DNA of 64,000 nt, from contig SPDT01000003.1 of the NCBI GenBank assembly GCA_008477525.1, positions 4,030,001-4,094,000 of the forward strand, in the 5' to 3' direction. Positions 43,189 through 55,438 of this stretch are shown piece after piece. The notes under the pieces are model-generated. The model did not search any database and was not told the DNA's origin. It worked only from the letters and a program-made list of their open reading frames with translations. The first letter of the stretch is position 1. Each line of letters opens with the position of its first letter. This stretch comes from Hypomyces perniciosus (Eukaryota; Ascomycota; Sordariomycetes; Hypocreales; Hypocreaceae). Both the position numbers and the translations under genes were made by a program.

Positions 43189-43705
43189 GCCGATAGGCGG
43201 GTAGCAACTTATTAGTCAGATGGAATCAAGAGATTGATGGTACAATTATTGTCGTTGATGATTCCAACTTATCCGAGTCGATAACTGAGCAGGTTTATAT
43301 ATTTGAAGGGTCGCATGGACACGCAAGGTTTGCGCGGCCACCTTGAGCTAATGCATCCAGGTGACCAAGTACATTCAGCCCCAAATTGAGGCATAGATAT
43401 AGCCATCACTGAGCAATTGATCACCGGCATTACCTAGAGGATACGTGATATGATTCATCATGGTCCAAAAATGGAGAAAGTATCAGGTTATTTCCGAGAG
43501 TCCATAAGACACCCGGCTGTCTTACAGTGGAAGGCGAAATGGGTGTCGCGGGAGTTATTAGACAGCAATTACGAAGTATAGCGGTCGATATTAATACATA
43601 AAGCCCAAATTACCTGGTACAAGAATTTACATTAGTCTGGGGAATCCCGGTGAAGTCGTGACGTGTGCTTTTTGAAGTGAAATGCCTATGCCTCGAAAGC
43701 GGAAC
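43189..43705. other. Intergenic, monooxygenase promoter side
   Basis: About 500 bp without a recognisable gene between the monooxygenase start and the 3' end of the membrane-protein gene. Confidence 0.5.
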
Positions 43706-45179
43706 CTATTGCCTGGTTGCAAAAGCTTCCATATCCATAGGTGACACCTCTTCCACAGGATGCTTGTTCAGACTTTCGTAGAGTTGCAGGTAGCTGCCGA
43801 TTAAGAAAGCCCATGAACCCCTGAAAGCAGTAGCAAAATTAGCATACACGACTTGAGACACAATTCGATGTACTTGTACGTGTCTTACCAGAATGTAGCC
43901 AATCCAGCCTGAAATTGCGCTCCAGAATTCTTATATGCTAGTCCCAGCGCACCGCAAAGCGTAAATCCTAACGCTCCCACGAGATTCCAAAACGCAATGT
44001 GCCAACCCAGAAGATGCGGTGCGGGTTTCCACCATTTCTGCTGTGTTTCCAGCATATACAGCGTGCTGCTGGCGATAAAGCCACTGCCGCCAATGACCTG
44101 AGGGATCCAGTATGCGGCATTGAGTCGCCATTGAGGTGTGAGGTGATTGGCGATACCTGGTAACGCAGTAAATCCAGAAACGCCGAAAACTGTAGCACCG
44201 AAGAGTTGCGCTGAACTAGCGAGGAAGCCCAATTCGTGGAGGTAATGCGTGTGCAGCTCGTGCCAGGAAGGGAACCATCGCCATTGCTTCTTCCCATCAA
44301 CACTAGTATTAGGAATTGGTCGAGCTTCAGCTAAGGTGGAAGCTGAAGGTTTGCCTACGAAGTTCCCTCGGTTTTGGTGATGGTGGTGGCAGTGATGGCG
44401 GTTTGCGACCACTCGAAGCTTCGGTCTGGTCCTCTCATTGTCGATCAATTGTTCAATGGCCCAGCCGAAACAGCCTGTATTGTTGGCGTTTATGGCTTCG
44501 AAGATGAGCAGGATAGAGCCGACTTCGAAAAAGACGATGGCGCCGATGAAGGCGGTTATGCCGCCGCCATAGTAGATTTCGCCGTCGAATTCGGTGGAGG
44601 GGGCCACCACGGGAAGCCAGACGAAGAAGCCCTGTTTATTGATAATACATCAGTTCTCTGTGCTCAAGCTTGCATAGCCAATCTTCCAGTGAATGCCAAA
44701 CATACATTTATGACCCAGACAACACTACCCCACGTGAAGATAAAGGCCACCAGCCAGGAAATATCCCAGATCGGATAACACGTGAAGGTCTTGACAACAG
44801 TTTTCAGAACTTCCTTAGGATGCGATGTCCGCCTTGGTGTCATGAAAGGCGCCTCCTCTCCCAGAAGCGGCTCCTGGACGAGCAAAGGATGCCGGCCCTT
44901 TCGGTTATCTCGCGACCGCCACAGGAATCTGACATTTTTGGCGGGCACATTAGATTCGGCGACTCGTTTTGATGTTTCGTGCCTGACTTCTGCATTATCG
45001 CCATTCTCATGAGCTATCGCTATATCGTCGGACCTTGATTTTGAAGATAGTGCTGAGTGGTTGAAATGAGCTCTTGTTGGGTTGAGAAAGCTGAAGGGCC
45101 CTTCGGTACGTTGCAGCGTCAATCTGTCGTCACCACGGAATGGCTCTCGCGTATGGAAGTGCCTGTTCCTAGCCGGCAT
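43706..45179 (-). CDS. Integral membrane protein of unknown function (fungal conserved)
   Basis: Three exons, 44706-45179, 43889-44631 and 43706-43820, give 443 residues with agreeing phases. The N-terminal 110 residues are polar and basic. About seven or eight hydrophobic segments follow (for example ISWLVAFIFTWGSVVWVIN, GFFVWLP, ITAFIGAIVFFEVGSILLI, LLGWHIAFWNLVGALGF). A His-rich run (HHCHHHH) lies in a loop near residue 235. The C-terminus after the last helix reads SYLQLYESLNKHP. I do not recognise a named family with certainty; similar proteins with the VVWVINGFFVWLP pattern are common in filamentous ascomycetes. No transporter or enzyme signature is seen, and the His run could bind metal. 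The model is supported by frame and splice signals only. Confidence 0.72.
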
Positions 45180-46792
45180 CTTTGCAGCGGGTTACTCGTC
45201 GCGAAGTCCAGTGCAGAGTGCCTTTTGTTTGTTTGTCTCTGGCCGCCAGGTTTCTAAGACCATCTGCAGACCATTGAGAATCCATTGGAGAAGCATGACC
45301 ACGTGCTGGATGCCATGCGCGATCTCCAAAAGTCTAATTGGAAGTGAAAAGCCAGTGACGACAGCCTCCGTTCGACATCTTGCACTGCGGCTACGAAGCA
45401 GACATATGGATATCGCTGAGCTGAACAACAAAAGCGCCGATTCTAGCTTAGTGGAAAAGCCGAAAGACTTGCCGTGGTCGACTTTTAGATCCAAGTAATG
45501 CTATTAATCAGTCTTATTATTCCACCGATTATAAAGCTAACGCGAGGGTCCGAGTTGGGGACGGAGCTTTTGGCCTTTCGGCTCCGAGATGAAAGCTCAA
45601 GGCGAGTGCGATGTCTCCATAAAAGGTATGCACGATAATGCACCATTAGCTGTGTAATGACATACTTCCGGAGTTCGGAGTAGTGACCGCCAAAATCCGC
45701 TGGAAAGGGAAAAAAAAATATACGAAGTAGCTTGGACAATTACGTCACCGTACATAAGGTATTTCGGGTTCGCAGGGTGAGGTTTGAAGCCGAGAAAGGC
45801 GAAGGCTGAAGATGCTGCGGCCAAGATGCCGGACTTTCCATGGAGGCGAATAACGAACCCACAGTCGGGTAATGTGATTTGACATGCCGTATGTACATAA
45901 TACCAGTAATTAGATAGGGGTTCATAGAGATTGACAATACTACCTGTCTATCTAGCTATCTACGAAATATTGGCCTTGACGAATGTTTGCAGAATGTCCG
46001 AGATCGTGCTTACTCTCTTTAACTGCTTTCAGCATCTCTGATACCTAGTGCTATTCCATGCTCCGGGGCTATTACGGTACAGAGTAGCATTGCTAGTTAG
46101 CACTGCTACCTAGGTAGTAATAGCAATAGTAATGGTAGGACTCCCTACTAGGCGATGGACAGAAAATAGGAGCCGGGCCGAGGTAGCTGCCGGCAAAGGG
46201 GGCGCATCATGCCATTTGATGGAGCCTGACAGGCCGGAAAGATTTCAAAGCCGCGGGTTGTCCGATGGCTTGGGCCGGAGTGGGATGCGAGATGATGAAC
46301 CGGCTCCATGCGAAGAAAAAATACTTCAAGCAAAAGACCCCCTAGTAGTAGTCCTATGTATCTAGTACATATATATATAAAGAGAAAGTCTCTCTCTATT
46401 AATGCTCCCAATCCGTCCAAATCCTCAGTCTTGATCCGGCATCTCTTATTGTTTCTCTCCGCTTCCAGCTTGGTTGATCTTGACGAGTCACTACTACTTC
46501 GTACTGCCGCTAGTATCCGCGTACTCGAGTCGTAAATTCTACGTGCCGATATCTTTGACGATCCATCGCCCCACTCAACTGGTTTATTGGCAAGTCCCGG
46601 ATATCAGCAAAGCGACCAATACTCGCCGATACTTTCTCTCGTCATTACTTCCTACGACTACTCACACGAGTCGAACCAGCTTTCATCCATCTCCTCCTCA
46701 ACCCGTCTCCCCTCCTGAGGTCACCATCTTCCCAATTGGCTGGCCATTGATTCGGTACCTCTTTTATACGACAGGAGGACAACATCTTGGCC
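45180..46792. other. Divergent intergenic region of 1.6 kb
   Basis: Shared upstream DNA of the membrane-protein gene (minus) and the drug transporter (plus). Short frames lack motifs. A TACGAAGTAG word lies near 45721. The last few hundred bases are C/T-rich as in a 5' UTR. Confidence 0.5.
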
Positions 46793-48734
46793 ATGGATAC
46801 CGTAGACCGAGAGCTCTTGGAGGCAGAGCGCGATGCCTCCAATTCAAACAATTACCACCAGCGCACCAGCAATGAAATCGAGCGCGTTGCAACCGCCTCA
46901 TCGGCCTCATCCTCGTCATCAGATCGCAGCAGTGTCTACCGTCGCAACATGAGCCGGATATCAACTCAGAACGACCTGGAGCGCCATCCCACGGCCCTCA
47001 GCCGAATCGCTACCCAGCGAAGCCAACATGTCCAGACTGTCGGTGGCTCGCTCCGCTCCGAGAGTAGAGCATCCCGCAAGCCTCTTCCGGCCTTTGGCGC
47101 TGGAAAGCCGTATCCTCCGCCACTGCCGGCGCAAGAGGAATACGTCGTCGAGTTCGATGGACCGAGCGATCCTCTACACCCACAGAACTGGCCGTTGCGG
47201 AAGAAGGTCCTCATAGCCGCCATGCTGGGCTATACCACTGTCACCTCCGCTTTCACATCGTCCATCTTCTCCAGCGCGACGCAGGCTGTGGCCCGCCAGT
47301 ACAATGTGGACAACGAAGTTGGTTTGCTGGGCACTACATTCTACGTCCTCGGCTTCGCTTTTGGCCCCACGCTTTGGGCTCCTCTGTCTGAGTTGAAGGG
47401 TCGACGTCTGCCAATTGTGATAGCCATGTTTGGATTCTCTCTCTTCTCCATTGCTACCGCTACCGCCAAGGATCTCCAGACCATTCTCATCTGCCGCTTC
47501 TTTGGTGGCTTCTTCGGTGCCTGTCCCCTAGCTGTCGTCGCTGCTGTCTTCTCCGACATGTTTGACAACAAGACTCGAGGTGTCGCCGTCACCCTCTTCT
47601 CCACGGCTGTATTCACTGGTCCCCTGCTTGCCCCCTTTATTGGCGGCTTCATTGTCACGTCACACCTTGGATGGCGCTGGACTGAGTACCTTGCCTCCAT
47701 TATGGGCTTCGTTGCCTTCGGCCTTGACTTGTTCTTCCTTGAGGAGACCTACGCACCCGTCATTCTCATCGACAAGGCTGCCGAGCTCCGACGTCGCACT
47801 AAGAACTGGGGCATCCACGCCAAGCAGGAAGAAATAGAAATCGACTTTGCCGAGCTGGTCCAAAAGAACTTTTCGCGTCCGCTGCGCCTGCTCTTCACCG
47901 AGCCCATCATTCTCCTCCTGTCAATTTACATGAGCTTCATTTATGGACTGCTCTATCTCTTCCTGACGGCTTACCCGTTGGTCTTTGTTGGCGTTCACGG
48001 TTTCAGTCTCGGCCAGTCTGGTCTGACCTTCTTTGGAATGATTGCAGGCCAGCTTATTGCCTGCATTGCTATCCTTCTGCAACAGCCACGGTACATCCGC
48101 AAGCTGGCGGGTAACAACGGTATTCCGATTCCTGAATGGCGATTGCCCAACATGATGGCTGGTGGTATCACCTTTGCTATTGGTATCTTCTGGTTCGGAT
48201 GGTAAGTCGAGCTCCCGTCTGCTGTATAGATAGAGAAACATTGACTAACACCTGCTCTTTAGGGCTGGATACCGATCCGATATTCACTGGATCGTCCCCG
48301 CTGCCAGTGGTATCTTCACTGGCTTTGGTCTCATGTCAATCTTTCTCCAAGCCCTCAACTACCTCGTCGACGCCTACCTTATGTTCGCGGCCTCGGCCAT
48401 TGCTGGCAACACGTTCATGCGATCCCTTGCCGGTGCGGGCTTCCCCCTCTTTGCTCGACAGATGTTTGACGGCATGGGCATCCAATTGGCGTCGACTCTG
48501 CTAGGCTGCGTTGCCCTCGTGCTAGCCCCCATTCCTTTCATCTTTTACTTCTACGGCGCCAAGATCCGCTCGAAGAGTGCTTACGCGCCTACCTTTGCTG
48601 CGCCAGCTGATGAGCACGCAAATGAGGACGAAGAGATACAAACGGAGGCAGAGAAGGAGGGCGAGCAGACTGCAGCCATGGCCAACGCTCCTAAAAAGAG
48701 CACAGATGCTGAGAGCCCAGCCCAGAGCGTTTAA
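46793..48734 (+). CDS. MFS drug:H+ antiporter (DHA1, Flu1/Tpo-like)
   Basis: Two exons, 46793-48201 and 48263-48734, give 626 residues. The intron is 61 nt with GTAAGT and TTTAG. A cytosolic Ser-rich N-terminus of about 125 residues precedes DPLHPQNWPLRKK, the usual lead-in to helix 1. Then come GFAFGPTLWAPLSELKGRR (motif A region), ICRFFGGFFGACPLAVV and GPLLAPFIGGFI (the antiporter motif C region), and a Lys/Arg-rich central loop. The tail is acidic. Twelve helices place it in the plasma membrane. Relatives export azoles, polyamines or mycotoxins. The assignment to DHA1 is firm; the substrate is not. No metabolite cluster surrounds it. Confidence 0.9.
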
Positions 48735-49540
48735 AAAAAAAAGAGGTATTTTGCATTTTCAGGGGCGATTGTATGCTGAGCGATATCATTGCATTTGAAG
48801 GGGAATCGAAAACGGGACGAGATGAAAGCACGGCGTTTACGTGATGGGCTTTGGATCTGCGTTTGCTATTGCGTTAACAGGTTGGGAAAGTCTAGTATAC
48901 GAGACAGACTGATAATGAGGCGGGAAATGTCCATAGAGATACCCCGAGGATGCTGCGAATGTCTCAAGACATACGGCATCTATTATGTCTTGAAAAGCAA
49001 GTAGCCAGTATTTAATTTATTTATCATAAGTACTAATATTCAATCTTTGAAGTGTTGCCTGAATCGTGATTGTTGCATACCTTATTGTGACACGGTGCAA
49101 ATAACACCAACATAGATAGTATCTCTGATCTATCAGCGGTTTTCTCCGCTACAAGATCTACAAATGCTATGACGAAATGCAACTACACCACTTTCGGTCT
49201 GATCGAGTGGCTTTGGACGAGCTTCATTCCGGTAAAAAGTGCCCACCATTCCACTGACCTGATCCCAGCTTTCGCCATCACACCCTACGTCATCGAGATG
49301 GACGCCAGATCAAGATTGTTGTATTCGGCTGTTTGCGTCCAAGGTGTGCGCCATGATGGCTCGAGCAATTCATTTCTATGTCATATCCCCGAAGGCTCCG
49401 ATCATCTGAACTTCGTAGCACCTCTCCCCCTCTCTCCCTCCAAATATGTCCGATACATGTCCATATTCACCCACCTCAGGGCCGCAATATAAATCATCTA
49501 CTGGGCATATGTGAAAGCAGGTCCACTGTATTCTGGAGCC
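48735..49540. other. Intergenic 0.8 kb
   Basis: Drug transporter 3' UTR and MUG190-like promoter. One frame at 49169-49492 has no family motif and is not called. Confidence 0.5.
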
Positions 49541-52500
49541 ATGGATATCGAAGAATATGTGGTACCCTCGGGGCACTACAGCGGCCGCAACCGTGTGCCC
49601 AACATCCAGGAATTCATGCAACGACTGGACGCAGAGAAGAAAGAGCGTGATGCTGCCATTGATGCGGAGTTGAGGCGCAACAGACACAATCCGGAGGCCA
49701 AAGATCACCAAAACGAGACTGTCAAGAGGAAGGATACTCGCTCTGTCCGCGATCCTGTCACTGGTAAGGATGTTGAGATTCGCGATGTCGAACTTGACTT
49801 TACAGAGGCGGTGGAGAACCCTCAGGTATGTAAGCTATACAAACAAAAAAGGATCAATCTTATGCTGACCTATCCTTGCAGTTGTGTATACCCAATGAAA
49901 ATCTGGGCAAGCCAGCTACGATTGCCACGTCGTCCAAACAGTCTGGTGAGGAATATCGCCATGCACAAGATGTCACTGCGCCTCCCGATCCCATCCAAGA
50001 AGGGTCTACATCCGATGTCCCCATCCGCAGTGAGAAGACATCAGTACTGTTCTACAAGACTCCATCAGTCAGCTACGAGCCCATGTTCAACTCCCTGGAG
50101 CGGCGGGCAAACCTCCTCTGCGGAGGCATCTTCATCGGCATCGTCTTTATTGGTAAACTGTTCGGCGGCAGGCTGTTTGGACTAATTCCGCTTGCGACAT
50201 GCGTTACGTCGGGTGTGTTTCTTTGGGTCAAAGATCTCATCCGTCAAGGACGAGACTTGGAGTGGTCCAGCGAACAGGAGCGCGGGGAGACGGCGACTGT
50301 CAATCTGATTCCCGAGTCGGTTGAGTGGATGAACACGGCCATTGGCATCATCTGGCGACTTATCAACCCCGAGATGTTTTCCGCCGTTGCAGATACGTAA
50401 GCATATGCGCTGCGAGTATGTTGCTTATTTGGGTGCTAACTGAAGTAGTCTGGAGGACGTCATGGCGGCATCCGTTCCTGGCATCGTCGAGCATGTTCGA
50501 GTTGCCGATATTTCCCAGGGAAACAACCCGATACGCATTCTCAACATGAGAGCTCTTCCTGACTCTCATGTCCAAGACATAAAGGAGGAGATTCGCAAGG
50601 AAAACGCAAAGAAAATGGACCCCGATGAACTTGCGGCTGTGGAACAAGCCGGGGCCTTTTACAACATGGAAGTCTCTGTCGCTTACCATGCAAAGCCTTC
50701 TGGCGCAGATATATCTTCCAAGGCTCGAAACATGGGCATGCAACTTGTCTTCTATCTGGGAATCAGGGGTCTTTTCGGTGTCCCCTTGCCGATTTGGGTC
50801 GAGTTGATTGGACTCGTCGCAACAGCACGCGTTCGATTTCAATTGACCCCCGAACCACCTTTCATGAAGACCGTTACTGTAACTATGATGGGCATTCCAA
50901 AAGTCCAAGCTGGTTGCACCCCGATGATCGAAAGTGGAGTCAACATCCTGAATCTGCCTCTCATTTCCAATTTTGTCAACTGGGCAATTGCTGCTACGGC
51001 ATCTATGTACGTTGCTCCCAAGAGCTTAACCCTCGACATAAGCAAGATGCTTCAAGGGGATGACGTTAAGAAGGAGACTATGGCCTTGGGCGTTATGTTC
51101 ATCAGAATTCACAAGGCCACTGGTCTCAGCAAGCAGGACCTTCGCGGCAGTAAGGGCGGTGGCTCGGACCCCTACATTACCATTAGCTGGAGCAAGTTTG
51201 GGAAGCCACAGTTCTGCACTCGCGTCATCCAGGACAATCTAAACCCGATATTTGAGGAAAGCTGTGGCCTTCTGGTGACTACCGATCTCATCAAGGCTGA
51301 TGAACAGCTGTCTGTAGAACTCTGGGACAGTGACCGATCATCCGCTGATGATGTCGTCGGCAAGGTGGAACTGAGCATCCAAAAGCTTATCCAACATCCC
51401 GGAAAGATGTTCCCTCAAATATCTAAGCTGCGTGGAGTCAAAGCTGGCATCACCATGCCTGGTGAGCTTCATTGGGAAGTTGGTTTCTTCGGAAAGACCC
51501 AGTTCCGGAAGGCTCTCCGTACGGATGGAAGGAATGTCAATCTTCCGAAAGGGTTGAGCGATAAAGTCGAGTTTCAAGAGGATTGGGGCGCAGTCGAGAC
51601 ACAGGAAGAGGATGCTGTGGTCCACACGCCACCCGATCCCCTCTGGCCGTCTGGTATCCTTAGTGTCGTCGTCCACCAGATTGTGGGCCTGGAGCTGGCC
51701 AACATCAAGGGCTCTAATGGTAACAGACGAGGCAAGGAGTATGAACCCGCAAGACCAGAGGCAGGCGAAGTCAAAGAAGAGCAAGGCAAAAGGCTGCCAA
51801 GCTCCTATTGTACGATTCTGGTAAATGATGATTTGGTCTACAAGACGCGAACCAAGGTGGTCTCGTCGCAGCCGATCTTCAACGCTGGTACAGAGCGGTT
51901 CATTCGCGATTGGCGGTCCTGTATCGTCACAATTGCAGTCCGCGATGCTCGATATCGGCAACATGACCCCATAGTTGGCGTTGTGCCGCTGAGACTTACC
52001 GATATTATGCAGACTAGCAGCGAGGTGACGCGGTGGTACCCTCTTGACGGCGGGATTGGCTTTGGGCGGATCCGAGTTTCTCTTCTCTTCCGATCTGTTG
52101 ATCTCAAACTGCCACCTCCGCAACTAGGTTGGGACATTGGAACTTTTGAGTTCTTGTCTGACGCCATCGTCACTTCCAACTACGCACCAGCGAACAAGGT
52201 TCGACTGCGAATGCGTACTGGAGGGTCTTCCGCCAATATCAAGAAAGATCACTCTGTTCATGAGGGTGATAGTATGAAGTTCGATATTTTTGGCCAAGAT
52301 GGCACCACAAAGCTCCGACTTCCTGTGCGCTACAGGTATCGATCGCCAATCTTCTTTGAGTTTTATCCTTCCGGCAAGCGAGGTGCCGATGCTTTTGCTG
52401 CTTTGTGGCTCCTGGAACTGGTCGACTGTGAGGAGAAGGAGTTTGACATTCCCATTTGGAAGTGCAATAACAGCCTGCGGCTTTCTCAAAATTACATCAC

Positions 52501-53272
52501 CCAGGAGAACTTCGCCCTTGTTCCTGACCTGAGCATCAAGGAGGTCGGGCGCGTGCGTTTCAAGGGTCGCTTTTCGGCTGGTACGGACTCTGATCATATC
52601 AGGTTTGTGAGCGACAATGACACTCGTGAGACTATTGAGACCTGGGAGGCTTGCTATGCCGAAGGCGTACGCCACGAGGAGGTGCAAGCTGAAGTTCCTC
52701 CATTGATACAAAAGCTGCACGACGAGTCATTGACGCAAGGACGAGACGTTTTAGCGCAGGCTGATGAGAAAGAAAGGAAAAAGTGGCTAGCCAAGGATGG
52801 CACTGACTGGAGTGGTGCCTTTGGTAAGGATCCTGAGGGCCTCATGGCTCGGTCTCGGGATCGAGATCAGGAGAGCGAGGAGTATGATCAATTTGAGGAA
52901 GAGGAAGAGGACGACGAAGACGACGATGATGATGAAGATCCCGATCTGGGTGTTCGGGATGCTGACACTGAATCCTCGCCACTGTCTGGGTCCAGTCAGG
53001 ACGGTCGTCGCTCATCTGTAGCATCTGTGGGCAGCCACACAACCGGATTGTCCAGGAGGAGCACCACAAACAGCACCAAGAATCCCATCAAGGCCTACAA
53101 GGACTACAAAGAGCGGAGTCGGGACTTACACCGAACTCACCGGGGCTTAATGCAGTGGCGGCCTATGCGAAACGTGGAGTTTGCAAAGAACCAGGCCGTG
53201 TTTGCGGCAAGGAAGGTGAGGCACCTTGGATCTTTGAGTGGACGCAAGCCGGATGTGGAGACGGAAGTCTAA
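49541..53272 (+). CDS. mug190: Mug190-like SMP/C2-domain lipid-transfer protein
   Basis: Three exons, 49541-49825, 49882-50396 and 50449-53272, give 1207 residues. A hydrophobic hairpin at about residues 173-212 should anchor it in the ER. An SMP-like lipid-binding domain follows (MFSAVADTLEDVMAASVPG ... WVELIGLVATARVRF), then a C2 domain (LGVMFIRIHKATGLSKQDL, SDPYITISW, NPIFEE) and a second C2 (GILSVVVHQIVGLEL). The C-terminus has a long acidic run and a basic tail. The design is that of tricalbins and extended synaptotagmins, which move lipids at ER-plasma membrane contacts; S. pombe mug190 is the named relative. Acidic loop residues for calcium are only partly kept in the first C2. The family call is good, the role by analogy. 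Confidence 0.85.
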
Positions 53273-53559
53273 GGCTGCCCTTTGTTATTATTTCATTGTG
53301 GTTCAAGGATGTAAAAAAAAATGTGCTGACGAGTTATGATATTTTGCAGTTTTGTACGAAGTATAGCTAGCTCTGTATGTTTTAACGGCTCATCACTGTA
53401 CTCTAGGTAGTTTGTAACAATTTGATCTTTACTTGGACTCGTATTCTTGGGGACAATCAAACTTCATAGCCGACGAAATTGTATACTAAAAATTTCTCAT
53501 TATGCTTCATTAAAAAGAATGATACTCGGTCAGCTGCGCTAGCTATTTACACCGCAATA

Positions 53560-54420
53560 TCAAAACTTCTCCACGAACGGTCGCAGATCCAACTCCTGCG
53601 TAAACGCAGACCTATGCTGCGTATGCAAGTGCCAATAACTATCCGCAATCTACAACAAAATCAGTGAGTCTCCCCCCTAGCTCTGACCATACGAAAGGGG
53701 GAACTTACCGCTTCAGGCTTCAGCTTGCCATCCTCCACGCCTCCATTTACAATCCGGTCTTTGCCCCAGGGCGTGTCGATACCGCCGTCGATAATTGCCA
53801 GTGCAACGTGCACGCCCTTGGGGCCAAACTCACGCGCGAGGGACTGCGTGATGGCGCGTTGGGCGAACTTACCTGCTGCGAAGGTACTGAAGAAGGCTGA
53901 GCCGCGGAGTGAGGCCGTGGCACCAGTAACGAGGAGAGATGGGGGATGAGGAGAGGACGGGACAGAGGAGAGGAGCAGAGGCAGAGTTTTCTGAGCGAAA
54001 TAGAAAAGGCCGTCTCTTTATTAAATCGGTCAGAATCCATAAGGCATCATCAGTTGATAGGGAGAGCAGAACTTACGCTGCAGTGCCCAAACTCGTCTGC
54101 AGATCCTTCAGCTCAAGCTCCAAGAACGGCTTCCTCGCCCATCCGGCGTTGGCGTTGAACACCGCAGCAGCGAGCTTCGCATCGGGCCATTCACGCTCAA
54201 TCTGTGTAAAGGCCGCGTCTACAGAGGCAGGGTCCGAGGCGTCAGCCGTGATGCCCAGGGCAGTGCCGCCGGCGGCTTTGATGTCAGCCACGATGGGCTC
54301 GTAGTTGGAGGCTTGGCGAGCGAGAAGCACGACTGAGTAGGATTGGGCGAAGCGAAGAGCAACGGCACGGCCTGTGCCGGAGCCGACGCCGGAGACGACG
54401 GCGTAGAAGGGGGGAGCCAT
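53560..54420 (-). CDS. Short-chain dehydrogenase-like protein (atypical)
   Basis: Three exons, 54077-54420, 53709-54015 and 53560-53649, give 246 residues. The internal acceptor at 54016 (AATAAAG) restores FYFAQKTLPLLLSS, expected after helix 4. The cofactor loop reads SGVGSGTGRAVA, and ADASDPASV marks the second strand. The usual catalytic YxxxK is FAAGK here (TFAAGKFAQRA), so Tyr is replaced by Phe. The related fungal group ending in HTQHRSAFTQELDLRP often shares this change. It may bind NAD(P) without classic SDR chemistry, or use another residue. The end is exact with a family-typical tail. No metabolic context is seen. Confidence 0.82.
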
Positions 54421-55266
54421 GGTGATTGTGTATATAAATGAGTTAGAGTGGTGATGTGAGATTGTTGATGTGGATGAAAGTGCGAGGGGAACAAGTGATA
54501 TCTTATATAGTAGAAGTATATTACATATCTATCGGGAGTGATGGATTATATGTAGTGAATTGCGCAACTGGTGATGTGTCTGATCTTGTTGGTTTGGATT
54601 ATCAAGCAGATGCATGGCGTGCGAGCGGAGCAGGCTAGTTTGGGAAATGCATCGATGACGATATCTCTCGTCTTTCCTTCTCCCAGTGAGGGGCAACGTT
54701 TGCTGCTATGGACTTCACATAGTTGTCTATCTACCTGGTCTATTTCAAAGCTGCAGCATGATTATTAATTCGGATAATAATACGAGACTTAGATCGACTC
54801 GAATGTGTAGCTGTGAGTTGCAGCTCGCCATCTGGAAGGATCGGAATTACGGGACCTCCGGAGACATTCCGTTGCCGAGGCTGTTTGCTCCACATGGAGC
54901 CGGACTCCGGACTTTGAGTCCGCCGGTACGGCCTTATACGCAAGTTGCGGACATTTTATGTCTATCACGATACGAAGATAGGATACATGATGCACTTTAA
55001 ATCTAGGTGCTGGTTAGGTATTAAATGTATTATATGAGAGAATTCTTGGGGGGGGGGGGGGGGGGATGCCATGAGTAAACGGCGTCTAGAGCTCGCATTT
55101 GTAGCCGCTTCTAGATGCACCACGCCTTCATCATCTTACCCTGAACTATCCAAGCAACCAAGGTCTAATGTTCATATGATAGAGATATCCTTTCACAATT
55201 CGGGCAAAAAACTACTCAATGGACGGGCAAAAAAGATGAGATCCCTATTTCAGGATCTTCGCAACT
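54421..55266. other. Intergenic with poly-G run
   Basis: SDR promoter side and DNA beyond the tRNA. Contains an 18-G homopolymer at 55048-55065. No gene supported. Confidence 0.55.
55048..55065 (+). repeat. Homopolymer G18
   Basis: Eighteen consecutive G on the plus strand, seen directly, about 200 bp from the tRNA gene. The exact length could be a sequencing or assembly estimate. Confidence 0.85.
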
Positions 55267-55364
55267 TGACGAGAGTGGGACTCGAACCCACGCGGATTGC
55301 TCCACCAGGAATTGCTGTTAAGGTAGCCTTAACCTGACGCCATAACCAACTCGGCCATCTCGCC
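55267..55364 (-). tRNA. tRNA-Leu(AAG) with a short intron
   Basis: Read on the minus strand the gene starts GGCGAGA, pairing with TCTCGTC at the 3' end (one G-T wobble), with discriminator A. A D-arm (GCCGAG...), anticodon stem TCAGG/CCTGG, a long variable arm as in Leu tRNAs (GGA...TCC) and a T-arm GTGGG TTCGAGT CCCAC are present. The anticodon loop TTAAGG carries AAG, followed after one base by an intron of about 16 nt (CTACCTTAACAGCAAT), the canonical position. No CCA is encoded, as normal for eukaryotes. Intron ends may shift by a base or two. Confidence 0.9.
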
Positions 55365-55438
55365 AATTTGTGATGAACGGGCTTGATAAACAGGACTCTG
55401 TTCCTCTGCCCTCGGCCCTCGTCCCTCTGTCGTCTCAC

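Noticed and set aside
41877..48734. Secondary-metabolite cluster (monooxygenase plus drug transporter)
   Set aside because: No backbone synthase, no cluster transcription factor, and ordinary housekeeping-type genes between them.
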